From: Aspidiotus rigidus
Taxonomy: Eukaryota > Arthropoda > Insecta > Hemiptera > Diaspididae
Length of the DNA: 64,000 bases
Assembly (NCBI GenBank): GCA_035079385.1
Contig: JAVHKY010000054.1
Coordinates: 14,674,501-14,738,500, forward strand
Reading direction: 5' to 3'
A program made the translations under genes and the position numbers. Position 1 is the first letter of the stretch, and each line of letters starts with the position of its first letter. Positions 33,190 to 46,100 of this stretch are shown in pieces. Under the pieces are notes generated by a model. The model searched no databases. It was not told where the DNA came from and worked only from the letters and a program-made list of their open reading frames with translations.

Positions 33190-34690
33190 TCACTTATTAT
33201 TTTGTGCGACAAGTTATTCATTGATCTACAAGATATTTTTGTGTAGCCAGCAGTAGGTACATTTATTTTTACAAATGTTCAAATATCTCACTAGTCAACT
33301 TCGTTTTTCCCAATTTTGGCACCCCTTTTTCCTCCAGGGTAAATTTCTGAATTCCCCTTTTTTTGGAAGATAGTAAATATTTGGGAGTAATGAACTTCGC
33401 AATTTATTCTAAAGATTGAAAATTATCATTAGACACTTCTTGATGATGAAGCGATCTTCCCACTCTTTGAGATGATCCAAGAATTTAGAGAAAAACCACA
33501 AAGATGAGTATCCAAGTTACTAGGAAACCACAAAAATGAGAGAAACGCATCTCACTTCTGAAGGAAAAACAGAGAAAAATCAGGTATGAGAAACCTCTAT
33601 GGCGTAGTACGACTGTACCTCAGAAGTGGCGATGTTTTCACACAGATCAATTACAGTTCAACAATCTCGATTTTTCTTCTCTCATCGCAGAAGTAATTAT
33701 AAGATGAAGGTGTTTCAAGGGTCCATGATTCAATTATCCAATTATTACACCAATTCGCTAGTACATTATCTTTCAGAAACGAACAGGGAAGTAGCCGGCG
33801 GGATGTGAACCGACTTCTTTCTCATGGTTCATCCTGGCTAAAGCCAAATGAACTCGTAAATTATTGGAATATTATGTTTCATGGGACGCAATTTGAGCTC
33901 TCTAAAATAATTGACTTTTTCACTTACTTGTCATTTCTTCGGGGACGATATTCAATTATTCACATGTCTCTCCGCGCACAAACTCACGTTATCGTAGGAA
34001 AATTCGATTTTCATTTCTTATTTTCTCGAGCACAACGATCGATATAGCACTGAACAAATCGAGCGGCGAATTTTTTTCTTTCGATAATTCGTACTATTTA
34101 CTTTTATTTTTTTAATTATCTCGCGCGTCTCTCGAATAATCGCACGTGCTACGCCACTCTCGACACGACGCTTCGCGCGCGATGAAGTTTCAAGATTCGG
34201 ATGCTAGACAATATAGAGCAAGAAGAAGTTGATTACATAGAACTGGACAGGTCGGTGGAGTTCCCGTTGAATACCGACGAATGTAATACTCGTAGAAATG
34301 CCACGGTTGAGGGGACCGCACTGTACACTGAAAGCGAATAATCATTCATTATTCAACAAACTTCTACGCTGAAGGAAAGGGAAACGGGAGAGAGGAAAAA
34401 TTTGAAACTACTGTATATATAATTGTCGTAATTATTATAATTATTTACAGATTAGTATAAAGTAGCCGCACTATTTCCGAACATAAACAATTTTTTCTCC
34501 CGTCGATTTCTTTACAAAATCGGATGTCAGATCAAACGACCTTCTTCGATAATACCGCCAAGAAAAGTTAATTCACCTATATCAGGTCTATCGAACCGTG
34601 CGGGACGAAGTGGTAAAATGTATTATTTTCTGGCTAGACGGATAAGCCTAACCCCGAAATCTTGATCAAAACAATTATTGTAAAATAAGA
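33190..34690. other. No gene recognised
   Basis: No supported exon. 34690-34840 is a dispersed repeat: its words GAAAGTCGTGC, TAAAAAAATGCG, ATTTTCTGCATGATATAAATT and CGGTATTTTTTG recur at 53455-53590. Confidence 0.45.
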
Positions 34691-34845
34691 GTGAGCAAGA
34701 GAAAGAGGTAGACAGGAGAAGAAAGGAAAGTCGTGCTATAAAAAAATGCGGTTTAATATTAAGATTTTCTGCATGATATAAATTATAGCTCACAACGAGA
34801 ACAACACGGTATTTTTTGAGGTACTTATCCTTTGTCCCTATTCCT

Positions 34846-35393
34846 GGTACATAACGGATGAAGTAAATTTTCTTTTTACTTAAGAAGTAATTGAACATTA
34901 CCTGTCACGCAGTAATAAAGACAACCATAAAGACTTCCTTTCCACCATGAACTTGATATCTGTAGTAATTTCTGAGAAAAATTCTCTCTAGTCCCGCAGT
35001 TCATAAGTAGTCATTAAGTCAAAACTTTAGAAACTATTCGCGGTTGAGCTTACGGGATGGAAAACTTGGCTGTATTTGGTGTGCTGAAGCATGCACCTCA
35101 CCAGTTTTACATAACATTCTGTTTGTAGATAAAATTTTCGGAAAGCGTGGGCGGGTGTGAGATCATAAAATCGTTTGGAACATCCCTATTTTCTTCTTGT
35201 ATTCAGTAGAAACTTGTCTTATTTGCAGGTATTTGGGTGTCCGGTGTGCCATGAGTTTCTAAAATTGTCGACTTATGACTGAGCAATAAATTCACTTAAA
35301 ATTGGAGTCGTACTTTGCAGTCGATATGCCAAGAGCTGAAGAAAGACCCAACCCAGAAATACTAGAATAGGCTGAAAAATGTTGAAAAAAATC
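34846..35393. repeat. Duplicated flank of the Jockey-like LINE, left copy
   Basis: Two blocks, 34846-34913 (CTATTCCTGGTACATAACGG...) and 35308-35393 (AATTGGAGTCGTACTTTGCAG...), match 37995-38073 and 38075-38170. In the left copy they are separated by about 400 bp that the right copy lacks. The right copy directly joins the two blocks. Confidence 0.7.
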
Positions 35394-37990
35394 AATTTTT
35401 TTTTTTTTTTTTAATAATTGATTTTTATTGGCTCTGTAATAATACATTTACCATAATTTCCAACAGAGAGATATGACGTTTACATGGTTACTATTGTTAG
35501 TACTACCGTGTAGATAACAAAGATAAAGTTAGTGGGTTAATTTATGAGGTCAAGCGGATGTTTTCTCTTGAGCCGTCTCGTATCTTCGGAATCGTCCAGG
35601 AGCGCGATTGCCTCCACATTTGGATGGTGATGTAGTCGGTTAACGTACTGGGTTGATTTTTGGTGCACAATAGTGCTGACTGGTTGTAGGTTTAGGTCCG
35701 AGAGTAGCTGGAGATTGGCAACGAACCAAGGTGCACCCGTGATTGCACGCATTATTTTATTTTGGAACCTCTCCATCAATATGGCGATGTTGGATGGAGC
35801 GGAAGTTCCCCATATTTCCGCGCCATAGCTCCATGCTGGGCGGAATATGGTAGTGTAAATTAGCCTCTCATTTTTGAGGCTGAGCTGTGGATGGTGTAAG
35901 AGCCAGCGAAACTTGATGAGTCTAAGGTTCATCATTTCTCTTTTTCTTTTAATGTGTTCTTGCCAATTTAGTTTGCAATCTAGGTGCAAACCTAGATAGC
36001 GTGTGACATCTACTACCGGAACTAGGCTTCCTTCTAGATATGTCTGAGTGAAAGCGTAGGAGCGGAGGGTGAAGTCAATGCGTTCGGACTTGTGTCGTTT
36101 AGTTTTATCTTCCAGGTTTTGGCCCAGTCAGAGATTTTATTAACTGCTACCTGCAGGGTTGTGACTGCTGTTTCGTAACTTGCATTACGAGTTATAATAG
36201 CCGTATCATCTGCGAAGAGTGAGGTTTCTGTACCTGGATGTCGCGGTATGTCCATGGTGTACAAGAGGTATAGAATCGGTCCTAGCACTGATCCTTGTGG
36301 AACGCCGGCCCGAATATTATTCAGCGTTGAGCTAGCTGAGCCGTGATGGACGTAGAACTGCCTTCCGCTTAGGTAGGCTAGAAGAAGCTTGCAGTATCCT
36401 GGGTTGAAGTAATTACGGATCTTATGGATGAGTCCCAAATGCCAAACCTTGTCGAAGGCGGCGCTTACGTCTAAGAATACGGCCGGGGCAAATTCTTTAT
36501 TCTCGAGTGCTTGAGTAGCTGTGTGCACTACCCGATGAATTTGCTCGATTGTAGAATGCTTTTCGCGAAAGCCGAATTGGACGTCGGGTATTAAGTTCTT
36601 TTCGGGTATTTATTTTAGTTCGTAATCTCAGGAGGAGCACCTTCTCGAAGATCTTTGACATTGTGGATAGGAGTGAAATTGGACGATACGATGAAGGGTT
36701 CTCGGCAGGTTTGCCCGGCTTCAGTATGACGATCATCTTTGCAATTTTCCAACTAGTGGGTACGTACTTCATTCGAAAACAGGCGTTAGTAAGTGATGCC
36801 AGGTATACAATACCTTTTCTTGAGAGTTCTTCGAACAGAATAGGGGGAATTTGATCGTGGCCGGGTGCTTTACGAGTTCGTAGACCGTCAATGATCTTTG
36901 CAACCTCCAATTGCGAAGTGTGCTTGATTATTCCGTCGCCTGTGGGACAGATTGGTATGATGGAGGAATTTATATCGTTTTCCTGGAAGTGTTGTTTAAA
37001 GTGGTCAGCAAGAAGTTCGGCTTTATCTGCATCGCTGTGCGCCCAAGTACCATCATTGTTCTTTGGTTGGAGCGAGGGATGATAGGTATTCTGAGAATGA
37101 GTCGTTTTTCCATTTGCCGATGGCCCGGGTGGTTTCTGAGGATAATTTGTTGAATGTTCTCTTGAGCTCCGTAGTGCGGTGCCTTTGCCACGCCTTTCGA
37201 GCTTGGCGTCTTCGGCGGACCATACTGCGGATGAAGCTTGAATACTCTATTTCGGGTGGTGTCTGGATTTGTTCCCGCGTGCAAGAGCGTACACTTTCCA
37301 GCATTGGGGTTGATAATGATTCAGCTGCTGTGTCCAAGTCGGCCGGTGTGGAAAACTTGGTGGTGAGATTGAGCGCCTTGTCTATTGCTTCTCGATACGC
37401 ATCCCAATTGGTAGATTTATTCACCAATGGTGGAGTTTGGGTAATTTGCACTGGAACTGATTGGTACATGATCGGAGCTAAGGTCCTCTAGGCACCTTAT
37501 TGGGAAATGTTGAGCTGGTAGTCCTTTGATAAGGTAGAAGTCTATGATATCTGGTTGTTTACTTGTATCGGATGGCCAGTGGGTAGGATTGCCGGGGGCG
37601 ATAGCCTGACATCGCGCTTCAATGGATGCCTTTCGTAATACGCGCCCTCGAGAACTAGTTAGTCGTGAACCCCAGGTTGGGTCTTTTGCGTTAAAGTCCC
37701 CACCCAGGATCCAGTGGGCTCCGAGATGTTCGAAGAGTTTTTCAAATTCTCTTTCGTTTGGCGGGTAGCGTGGGGGACAGTATATACTGCCCACCCTGGT
37801 GAGTCTATTGTTCATCTTGATGGTGATGACCGCTGATTGCAGGCTATCGGTGACGTATGCGCCTTCATCATAGTGCTGGATTGACTTTCGCACTAGAGTA
37901 GCGGCGCCACCTCTTGCTGCTCAGCTTGGGTGGTTTGCTAGGAAGACCTCAAAATTTCGGAATTTGGGTACCGATAGATAGCTGGCTAAG
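35394..37990 (-). pseudogene. Jockey-like LINE, 5'-truncated ORF2
   Basis: The minus strand carries an ORF2 in order. Endonuclease end: GGDFNAKDPTWGSR and PDIIDFYL, DLSSDHVPI. RT: KAPGHDQIPPILFEEL, YRPISLLSTMSKIFEKVLL, VFLDVSAAFDKVWHLGLI, GVPQGSVLGPILYLLY, FADDTAII. Then GLHLDCKLNWQEHIKRK and the thumb-side region ending SYGAEIWGTSAPSNI and PLDLIN. The FADD catalytic motif is intact. There is a stop near 37918 and frameshifts near 36600 and 36080, so it is inactive. ORF1 and the endonuclease start are lost. The minus-strand poly(A) is the T-run at 35394-35412, which places the 3' end. No other copy is in this window. Confidence 0.9.
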
Positions 37991-37994
37991 TGGG

Positions 37995-38170
37995 TTTCCT
38001 ATTCCTAGTACATAACGGATGAAGTAAATTTTCTTTTTACTTAAGAAGTAATTGAACATTACCTGTCTCGCAGTAAAATTGGAGTCGTACTTTGCAGTCG
38101 ATATACCAAGAGCTGAAGAAAGACCCAACCCAGAAATACTAGAATAGGCTGAAAAATGTTGGAAAAAATC
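37995..38170. repeat. Duplicated flank of the Jockey-like LINE, right copy
   Basis: Right partner of 34846-35393, differing at a few bases and lacking the 400-bp middle part. Confidence 0.7.
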
Positions 38171-40658
38171 AACTTGATGATGAAAGGACGCTTGAGATAA
38201 ACCCGGTAGCGCGAAAAATTCAAAGAGCTTGTAAAACTCCACAACGCGAACAGTCTGATGAGACCGCTGGTCAATAGCATCCAATCCCATGTTACAAGAA
38301 ACAAAATATCGCGACCAAATTTTTGAAAGAAAACTACCAGTTCACACTTAAACAAAGTATTGGAAACAACATGGAGCTGATAGAGCCATAGGACAAGACG
38401 GAACTAGAAACTGGTATCCTTGGAGTGGACAAACATGCTTGATACCATACCATAGGAGGAACTTTTTATCCCACTGGGGAACCCTGACGGGCTGCAGTAC
38501 GAAAACATAATGGAAGATTGGGCAGTGTAAGAACGAAATGTTGCGTTGGTCTGCTGCGTGGATACAGAAAATGGGCTTTGCTGGTATACAAGAAGAAGAT
38601 GGAAATAAGAACTCATTGTGCAAAATACCGGCGCAGTTTCGGAACACTGTACCAGGAGACTAGCAGCGCGTGTGCCGGTGATTTTTGACGCACGTGTGCC
38701 GCTGATCAGCCAATAACAGCCCGCGGTAAAATACTTTCGCAAGTGAAGAACATTTTCGGAACACAAGCGGAACTTACGAGTGTATTGAAGTCATAATGTG
38801 CCGAGTGCTCAGTCGCGGCACATCCATGTTTGAAAGAGTAGCAGTTGTGACGGTTGGATTCTAAGGCAGTGACGGTAATGTGACGACAATATGCCGCTAA
38901 AGTGACGCCACATGACCTAAATGGTCCGAAGAAAGGTCTATCAAGAAAACTCTCTCGTGAAAGAGATACGACCGATATCTCTGCCAGTGAGTTTGTGAAA
39001 TTCCAAACATTGTCTGCGAGTAGTGAGATTTCTTCTTGACTGGTACATCAGCGCCATCGTTGAAGAACACTGTACACCAGCACACTGTTCCGCAGATGTG
39101 ACTCTCTTGTGAACCGGCACATTAGAGGAACAACATCTCCACAACTGCACCTCAAAAAAAGTAAGTGGGTGTGCTCCCGATGTTCCTCAAACGTAATGCT
39201 AATATGAAATTCTTGTACCGCTGTGCCACAAGTGTGAACCGGCACACCGAAAAATCTTGTACAACGGGAAATAAATGGGTTGTTCTTCCACATAAACCAT
39301 AGATTGTTGTTTTTCCAGTGTCGTGATCCAAGATCCATTGGCATATCGCACTACGCTAAATTTAACAGTGCGAGTAGTATATTCCCCCCTTGGGTACACT
39401 TTCTGGGTCGCCCCCCAAAGCCTATGTGACATTTATTTTATTGAAATCCAACTTCACGAGTTTTTTCTCGTAATTCGAATGTATGGTTAGGAAATAGAAA
39501 ATTTAATCAACTTTTACTAATTAAGCCAAGAAGATAATGATGTGTACAATTGAAGATTATCTACGGCTGTTTACATTCTGCTATTTGTACAAAAATTTCA
39601 TTACCGATTGTCTACCACTTTCTTATGACAAGTTTTGACTAGGAGATAATGATGTGTATAATCGATGAAGTAACCAATTTAGATAACGAAGTATGTTTAT
39701 TTACTCAACACACCACCAACAAAACTTAATTAAGAAATGAGGTAATATAAGATAAGTAGCTAAGATGAAGTTAATTAAGACTTCTGAAAAGTAGTTCAAC
39801 ATTCACCCTAACCTTTTATTTACGAGTATTCATCTTCCTAGAAGTACTTTACTATTTTGTCAACTGTAATTCCTGCTTATAAAATTTACCTAAAATTTCT
39901 TCCCCATCTAACGCTTTCATCGAATAAGTTATTGGATCTGTGTAGTGGATATCACTTACAAGGAATATTTCACTAGTCCAGGAACGTGTCAAAAATGTCT
40001 TTCTTTTGAGTTATTTGTACTCGATTTCCTATCTGGAAGACTGGGTTATTTAATTTGAATGTTTTAAAAAGATACATTCTTTAATGACATTAGAATCATC
40101 TATGAGAGTCGATGGTTTCTGGTGACTCAATCTCTCTCTATTTATGTGGCAAATGAATAATTACCATCATCTTACATGCTAAGCGCTTCCTTTTTTTCCC
40201 AAATTTCAAAACTGTGAAATTCTTAGGTACATAAAAATAAACGGAGTGAGAAAAATTTAGTTTCCTATTCAGAGAACATCACTCCATAAGTTATCTGAAA
40301 AACTACTTTCCCACTGAAAATTTTCAATCTTCAACTGGTAAACGGTGACGATGTAACTTTTCGTCTGTCTTATCCATGAAGTTTTGGAAAGAAAAGACAT
40401 AATTGTGAACTGCGATGAAGTAACGATATCCGAGGGATGAAGTTCAAAATAATCTTTATGACTTCTTCCATCGATTTCAGAACAAATTCAAACCTCTGTA
40501 CAACAACCTAGCTTTCATAGGCTGTTGATGAAAAAAAAAAAAAAACACATGATGATCATTTACGAATTATCTGGCAGAGTTCTTCAAATTATCAAGCTTC
40601 AACAAGTGACGATGAAACAATATCCGAGGATGTAATTTTTTGTCTGTCTTAGCAAGTC
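38171..40658. other. No gene recognised; some diffuse repeats
   Basis: 38650-39260 has several GTGCCGGT/GAACCGGCAC words on both strands, possibly an old inverted or tandem repeat. 40335-40460 and 40600-40655 share GTGACGATGAA, ATCCGAGG and TTTGTCTGTCTTA. No exon is supported. A frame at 39150-38941 shares words with its neighbour and has no known domain. Confidence 0.4.
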
Positions 40659-42438
40659 CGTTTCGCCAGCCCCCCTCCCCACAATTCACGCCCCGGACAT
40701 GGCCTACTCTGTTAGTGCACGTTAGTGCACAAGGTCATTTTGTTAGTGCCTCAACCCCTAAGTCACTATGGAGGACATAACGAAGGAGGGGCGGGTGAAA
40801 CGACAGCCCCTACTTGGTGATACTTAAGGTGCAGACATGGCTCATTCGTTAGTGCACTAGTTCATTTTGTTAGTGCATCAACCCCCAAGTCACTATGGAG
40901 GACATAATCAAGAAGGGAGAGCCGATAGCCCCCACTTGCTGATACTGAAGGTCTGGATAAGGCTTAATTGTTAGTGCTTCGTTAGTGCACAAGTCAATTT
41001 TGTTAGTGCTTAACCCTCAAGTCGCTATGGAGGACACACCTGATGGAGGGGAGGAACAACAGCTCCCACTCGGTAGTGCTTTAGGTCTTTATATGGCTCA
41101 ATCGTTAGTGCACTAGTTTTTTTTTGGTTAGTGCTTCCATCCCTGAAGCGCTATGAAAGGCATGACGAAAGGGGGTGGGAGGAACGAGAACCCTTATTTG
41201 GTGGTACTCAAAGCCCGGACATGGTGTCGATTTCCTGTATTATTAACATCATTGAACATTTGACTCAGCCTATTAGGCTAAACCAATACCTCTTTTGTTC
41301 TTGGTATAATACCTGGCAGCTTGATACCTAAGCAATGTAATGTCAACAAAATCCGCCGGTACTTTCGGTTCGTTATGGACAAACAGATTTTGTTACACTG
41401 ATAGTAGTGAGTGGATTATCAAATTTATTTTCGGCGATTGTCGATGGAACATGAAGAGGAAATAATGGTCACCCACAATGAGGAACTTATTTCGGTAAGT
41501 ACTGAGTTCTTGTTTTGATATACCACTTCTGAAAGAGTTTTACAAACTCATTGTCCTGTATGTCCAAATTTATACTTTTCAAATACGACTGAGAAAACTT
41601 TTGTCTTCTTAGAAGATAGGTTTGGTCAAGTCGAGATTGAATCTACCCTTTTTTTGAAAGCGACTTCCCCTAATCGGCTTCCGACTCTATTTCAGTAACC
41701 ATCTTCAGATTACGTAGATATTCTTGAATTAGTATTCACCCTACTCAACGTAGACTGACAAACTTCTTTGTTTTCTTAGGAACTTCAACATATAGATTCG
41801 CGACCAACATCTGCCCAAAATTGATTGTTTCTTTACTTCTAAATTTTATATCGTTGTACAGAAGTTGGATTTCTAATTTACTCGTTGTACAGAAATTAAA
41901 TACATAATTTATTTAATGTAGAGTTATAGAAACATACATCTAGTTTAAATTGAAAAATGTTCTTTCAACTTGGAACCGACTTTCTTTCTGAAACAACCTT
42001 AAAAACTCGTTGTGATTTCCGTACTTGGTCAAGTCTTTAAATCTCATCGTGTACGATCCACGGCAATTAACGAGATACAAACCACAATACATGGCTCATT
42101 CGTTAGTGCTTTGTTAACAATTAAGCCTTATCCAGACCTTGAGTATCACCAAGGGGGCTGTCGGCTCCCCCTTCTTGATTATATCCTCCATAATGACGTA
42201 GGGGTTGAAGCACTAACAAAATGAACTACTGCACTAACATGCACTAACGAAGCACTAACGAATGAGCCATATCTGGACCTGAAGTATCACCAAGTAGGGG
42301 CTGTCGTTTCACCCGCCCCTCCTTCTGTATGTCCTCCATAGTGACTTAGAGGTTGAAGCACTAACAAAATGAACTAGTGCACTAACGAGTAGGCCATGTC
42401 CGGGGCGTGAATTGTGGGGAGGAGGGGCTGGCGAAACG
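40659..42438. mobile_element. Foldback-type element with tandem repeats in its arms
   Basis: The ends CGTTTCGCCAGCCCC and GGGGCTGGCGAAACG are inverted. The left arm (40659-41230) has four degenerate units of 121-139 bp containing GTTAGTGCACTAG, TCATTTTGTTAGTGC, AGTCACTATGGAGGACATA and GATACTTAAGGT. The right arm (42088-42438) has about two and a half units in inverse orientation. The central 850 bp (41231-42087) has no coding region I recognise. No clear TSD (left TAGCAAGTC, right TAGCTCAAT). Long, internally repetitive arms are the mark of foldback-like elements. Confidence 0.8.
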
Positions 42439-42552
42439 TAGCTCAATTTAGGTCGTAGAAATCTGGACGTGATCGAACGTAGTACAAATTCAATGAATAG
42501 TAAAACACGGTTGTAGTCGTACATAAGATATACTTTGTAATTGCGCTGATTA

Positions 42553-42939
42553 TTAAAATTCAACACATGGAATGGACATTACTGTAGGCGAAGTAAAATT
42601 ACCGTGGACTAGCACACAAATATCCACGGCCCTACTGAGTTCATTAACTTCTTTGATATTCTCGTAGTAAATCTTCTTAGCATCGGGATCTCTTTTCTGC
42701 ATTACAAAGTGAAGGAAACCGGTTGCCGGTGGTTTATCTTCATTTACGTAATAATCTAAAGAATTGGTTTCTCCGCCAAATACTTCCAAGGACCTGACCA
42801 CCCTGTCACCTTCATAGAATATAATTTTCACAACGAAAGACGGCGTTGACCTATTTTTTATCTTGATACGTGCCTTGTCGATCGCCATTTCACCTAGTTT
42901 ACCTAAAAAAACAATTAATAATAAAATTTTAAAATTCAT
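42553..42939 (-). CDS. Small predicted secreted protein A
   Basis: A 128-codon frame with an ATG start. Residues 1-19 (MNFKILLLIVFLGKLGEMA) look like a signal peptide. The mature part is mixed in charge (KARIKIKNRS, VVKIIFYEGDRVVRSLEV, FLHFVMQKRDPDAKK) and ends CVLVHGNFTSPTV then PCVEF. Two cysteines lie at residues 108 and 125. A second protein 5.1 kb to the right on the same strand has CFVVRGDYSSPII with cysteines at 107 and 122, so the two are probably paralogues of similar length. I do not recognise the family. No intron is needed. The upstream 60 bp is partly a LINE fragment. A foldback element starts 115 bp after the stop. Function unknown, extracellular by prediction. Confidence 0.6.
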   Translation of the reverse strand: MNFKILLLIVFLGKLGEMAIDKARIKIKNRSTPSFVVKIIFYEGDRVVRSLEVFGGETNSLDYYVNEDKPPATGFLHFVMQKRDPDAKKIYYENIKEVNELSRAVDICVLVHGNFTSPTVMSIPCVEF

Positions 42940-42951
42940 GTTAAATCTGTA

Positions 42952-43165
42952 GGTACTGCTTTTTCTAATCTACATAAATAATATCGGTAAGCTAAAACTA
43001 AATGGGAAAAATAATTTCATATGCAGATGACACGGTACTACTGGGAGAGGGTAAAGACAATAGCGAATTAATGTCCAATATAGAGGAGGATCTCAGAAAT
43101 ATAGTAAAATGGTTATGTCATAGAAATAGTCTGGTGGACAAAGAAGAAAAATGTTACGTTTTTTT
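42952..43165 (+). pseudogene. LINE reverse-transcriptase fragment
   Basis: The plus frame reads VLLFLIYINNIGKLKLNGK, then IISYADDTVLL with the catalytic YADD, then IVKWLCHRNSLVDKEEKCYVFF, which is the palm region of an RT (expected W-x-x-x-N-x-L-x-x-N-x-x-K-(T/C)). The domain is cut at both ends, and the right edge lies inside the arm of the neighbouring inverted-repeat element. Confidence 0.8.
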
Positions 43166-46100
43166 CATGTCAACTGCATTTCTTGAGACATTACGCCAAC
43201 AGACGTTTTTAGGGGTGAAATTGCCCGCTGAATCCGAATTTCGATGTTGGCAAGCCGAATTTTGTCCCTTAGGGGTGTAAATTCAAGATGGGGCCTGGTA
43301 AAACCAATAAATCTACGCTAATTTTCCTGCAAATGAGATGTCGTTGCGTCAACAGATGTTTTTAGGGGTAAAATTGCTCGCCGAATTCAAATTTTGATGT
43401 TAGCAAGCCAAATTTTGCCTCCTAGGGGTGTAAATTCAAGATGGCGCCTGGTAAAACCAATAAATCTATACTAATTTTCCTACAAACAGAGTGCCGTTAC
43501 GCCAGCAGACGTTTTTAGAGGTAAACTTTCTCGCTGAATTTGAATTTTGGTGTTAGCAAGCCGAATTTTGCCCCCTAGAGGCGTAAGGGGCGAAATTCAA
43601 GATGGCGTCTGGTAAAAGCAATAAATTAATACTAATTCTCCCACAAACAAATAGCCGTGTATGTTTATAAAGGTTCTCAAGAATTCATAAAGTGAACAGA
43701 TTATCAATATTTACCGAAATATGATGTAGTTACGGGAAAAGACTGAAAAAAACAAAATGGCGGCCAAATTCTAGTCTCAAAATTTATAAATTTTGACAAT
43801 CGCGCGACAGAGGGTTGTGTGATATCGTTGTCATGGTTTCCGGGGTCGAGAAGTTCAAAAATTGATATCCGGAGAAGATTTGGGTAATTGAGAGGCATTA
43901 TTTTGAGACTGAGGGGAGGGAGACTTCTCGGGGAATACAATTTTCAATTTTCAAGTGACTATTTTCCTCTTCTAAACAAGTATGATTTCAACGCTTCTTT
44001 CAAGTAAAAATGTTTTCTTCTCTCTTTCCCATAAGTTTATTATTTATGAATTATCAATCAATCATGCATTATTTCTGGTGCGTGGTAGAGCAGCGCCCTC
44101 ATCAATATTACAATCATTTGTTGTTTTGCGGATAGAATAAGTGATTTGCCGCTCTCTCATTAGAAACAAATAGTTGGCCACCAAAAAATTTTATTTATTC
44201 CTAATTCTCAAACTTCACAATATTTTAATCGGCTGATAAAACGCATGTTACGATGCATAAAGTGATTTGAAAACAAGGCCGACCTTGCAGCATATTTATC
44301 GGAAGAGATTTTAAAAGATTTTGTTGGTCTGGAGGTCATTGTAGCTGGTGGGTTCAAGGATGAAACTGAGGTTAGGTCAAATGGTATGAGTGATATAAAA
44401 ATACTGCAAGCAACGCATGAAGAGGCTGATACACGCCTTATACTTCATGCTGTGCACAGTCCTCACAAACGAGTAGTTGTCTGTGCTCGAGATACAGACG
44501 TATTTCTTCTTCTTGTGCATCATTTTGCGAAAATTCCTGCTGAAGAATGTTTCTTAATGGCTGGAACAAGTAAAGATAGAAAGTACATTCCAATGCACAG
44601 CGTATGTAATACTCTCAGCAAGCAACAAAAAGAGAACATCCTCGCTCTCCACGCTTTATCTGGCTGTGATACAACTTCTTTCTTAGCAGGTAAGAGAAAC
44701 AATCTGAAATTTTTCAGTGTTCAGAAAAATGTTCGGTACAACAATTTTACATTCATAATGTATCCTTTCAGGTCATGGTAAACGATGAGCTCTTTCTACA
44801 TATAGGCTTCAGGTTGGGTTGTTGGATGAATTTGGCGTAGAACCCTCTGTGGAAGGCTGTTTGGAGGGGGCTAAAAAATTTCGTGTGCACTCTACAAGAC
44901 AAATGAGTCATTCTGTGATGGTGCTCGTCACACTCTCTTTGGAAAGGCTTCAGCTCCAGAGTTTTTACCACCAACATCGGATGCAGCTCGACTCCATATA
45001 TTGAGGGCACACTATCAGGTGGCTGTTTGGCGTAATGTGCATATTGCGAATCCAAACCTACCGGATCCTACTCAGTGGGGTTGGTTTCTTCAAGAAGATG
45101 TCTTGAAACCCCAATGGACAACCTTTCCAAGTGTTCCTGATGCTTGCAATACTCTTCTGAGCTGCGGTTGCAAATCAAAATGTAGCACCAAAATGTGCAA
45201 ATGCAGACGTTCGTCCGAAGTTTGCACTCCTCTATGTAAGTGCAAGGATGACTGCCAGAATCGTCTGGAAATAGAAAACGATTACATGGAGGAAGAGTAG
45301 TCTGTAGTACGCTGTAACTCACTTTTTTGTGTTCGATTTCTCTAATTACAAGTTTGCTCATTTCATTAAATAGGTACTAATTTATTGATTACTAAAATAT
45401 TTTCAGAATTAACAGAGCGTTTGAAAGGTTTACCGCGTATGGAATAAGGATTATCCAACCAGCAAAAAAAGCAACGTCAAAACTAGAAAAATCAGTGATG
45501 GAGTATATCATTATTTTCAACGGGCACAGTATTGGCGAAGAAATAGAAAATAGTACTCTCCGAGAAGTCTCCCTCCCCTCAGTCTCAAAATAATGCCTCC
45601 CAATTACCCAAATCTTCTCCGGATATCAATTTTTGAACTTCTCGACCCCGAAAACCATGACACCGATATCACACAACCCTCTGTCGCGCGATTGTCAAAA
45701 TTTATAAATTTTGAGACTAGAATTTGGCCGCCATTTTGTTTTTTTCAGTCTTTTCCCGTAACTACATCATATTTCGGTAAATATTGATAATCTGTTCACT
45801 TTATGAATTCTTGAGAACCTTTATAATCATACACGGCTATTTGTTTGTGGGAGAATTAGTATTAATTTATTGCTTTTACCAGACGCCATCTTGAATTTCG
45901 CCCCTTACGCCTCTAGGGGGCAAAATTCGGCTTGCTAACACCAAAATTCAAATTTAGCGAGAAATTTTACCCCTAAAAACGTCTGCTGGCGTAACGGCAC
46001 TCTGTTTGTAGGAGAATTAGTATAGATTTATTGGTTTTACCAGGCACCATCTTGAATTTACACCCCTAGGAGGCAAAATTTGGCTTGCCAACATCAAAAT

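Noticed and set aside
34916..35310. The 400 bp missing from the right duplicated flank as a spliced intron (processed copy)
   Set aside because: The borders do not follow GT-AG on either strand.
38255..38275. CTGATGA followed by GACC-GCT-GGTC, a third hammerhead candidate
   Set aside because: Stem II can form, but the essential GAAA box is replaced by AATA and no stem III is visible.
44386..45300. Functional EEADTR/CXC host gene
   Set aside because: N-terminal half absent, a stop right after the second exon starts, and a frameshift before the CXC part.
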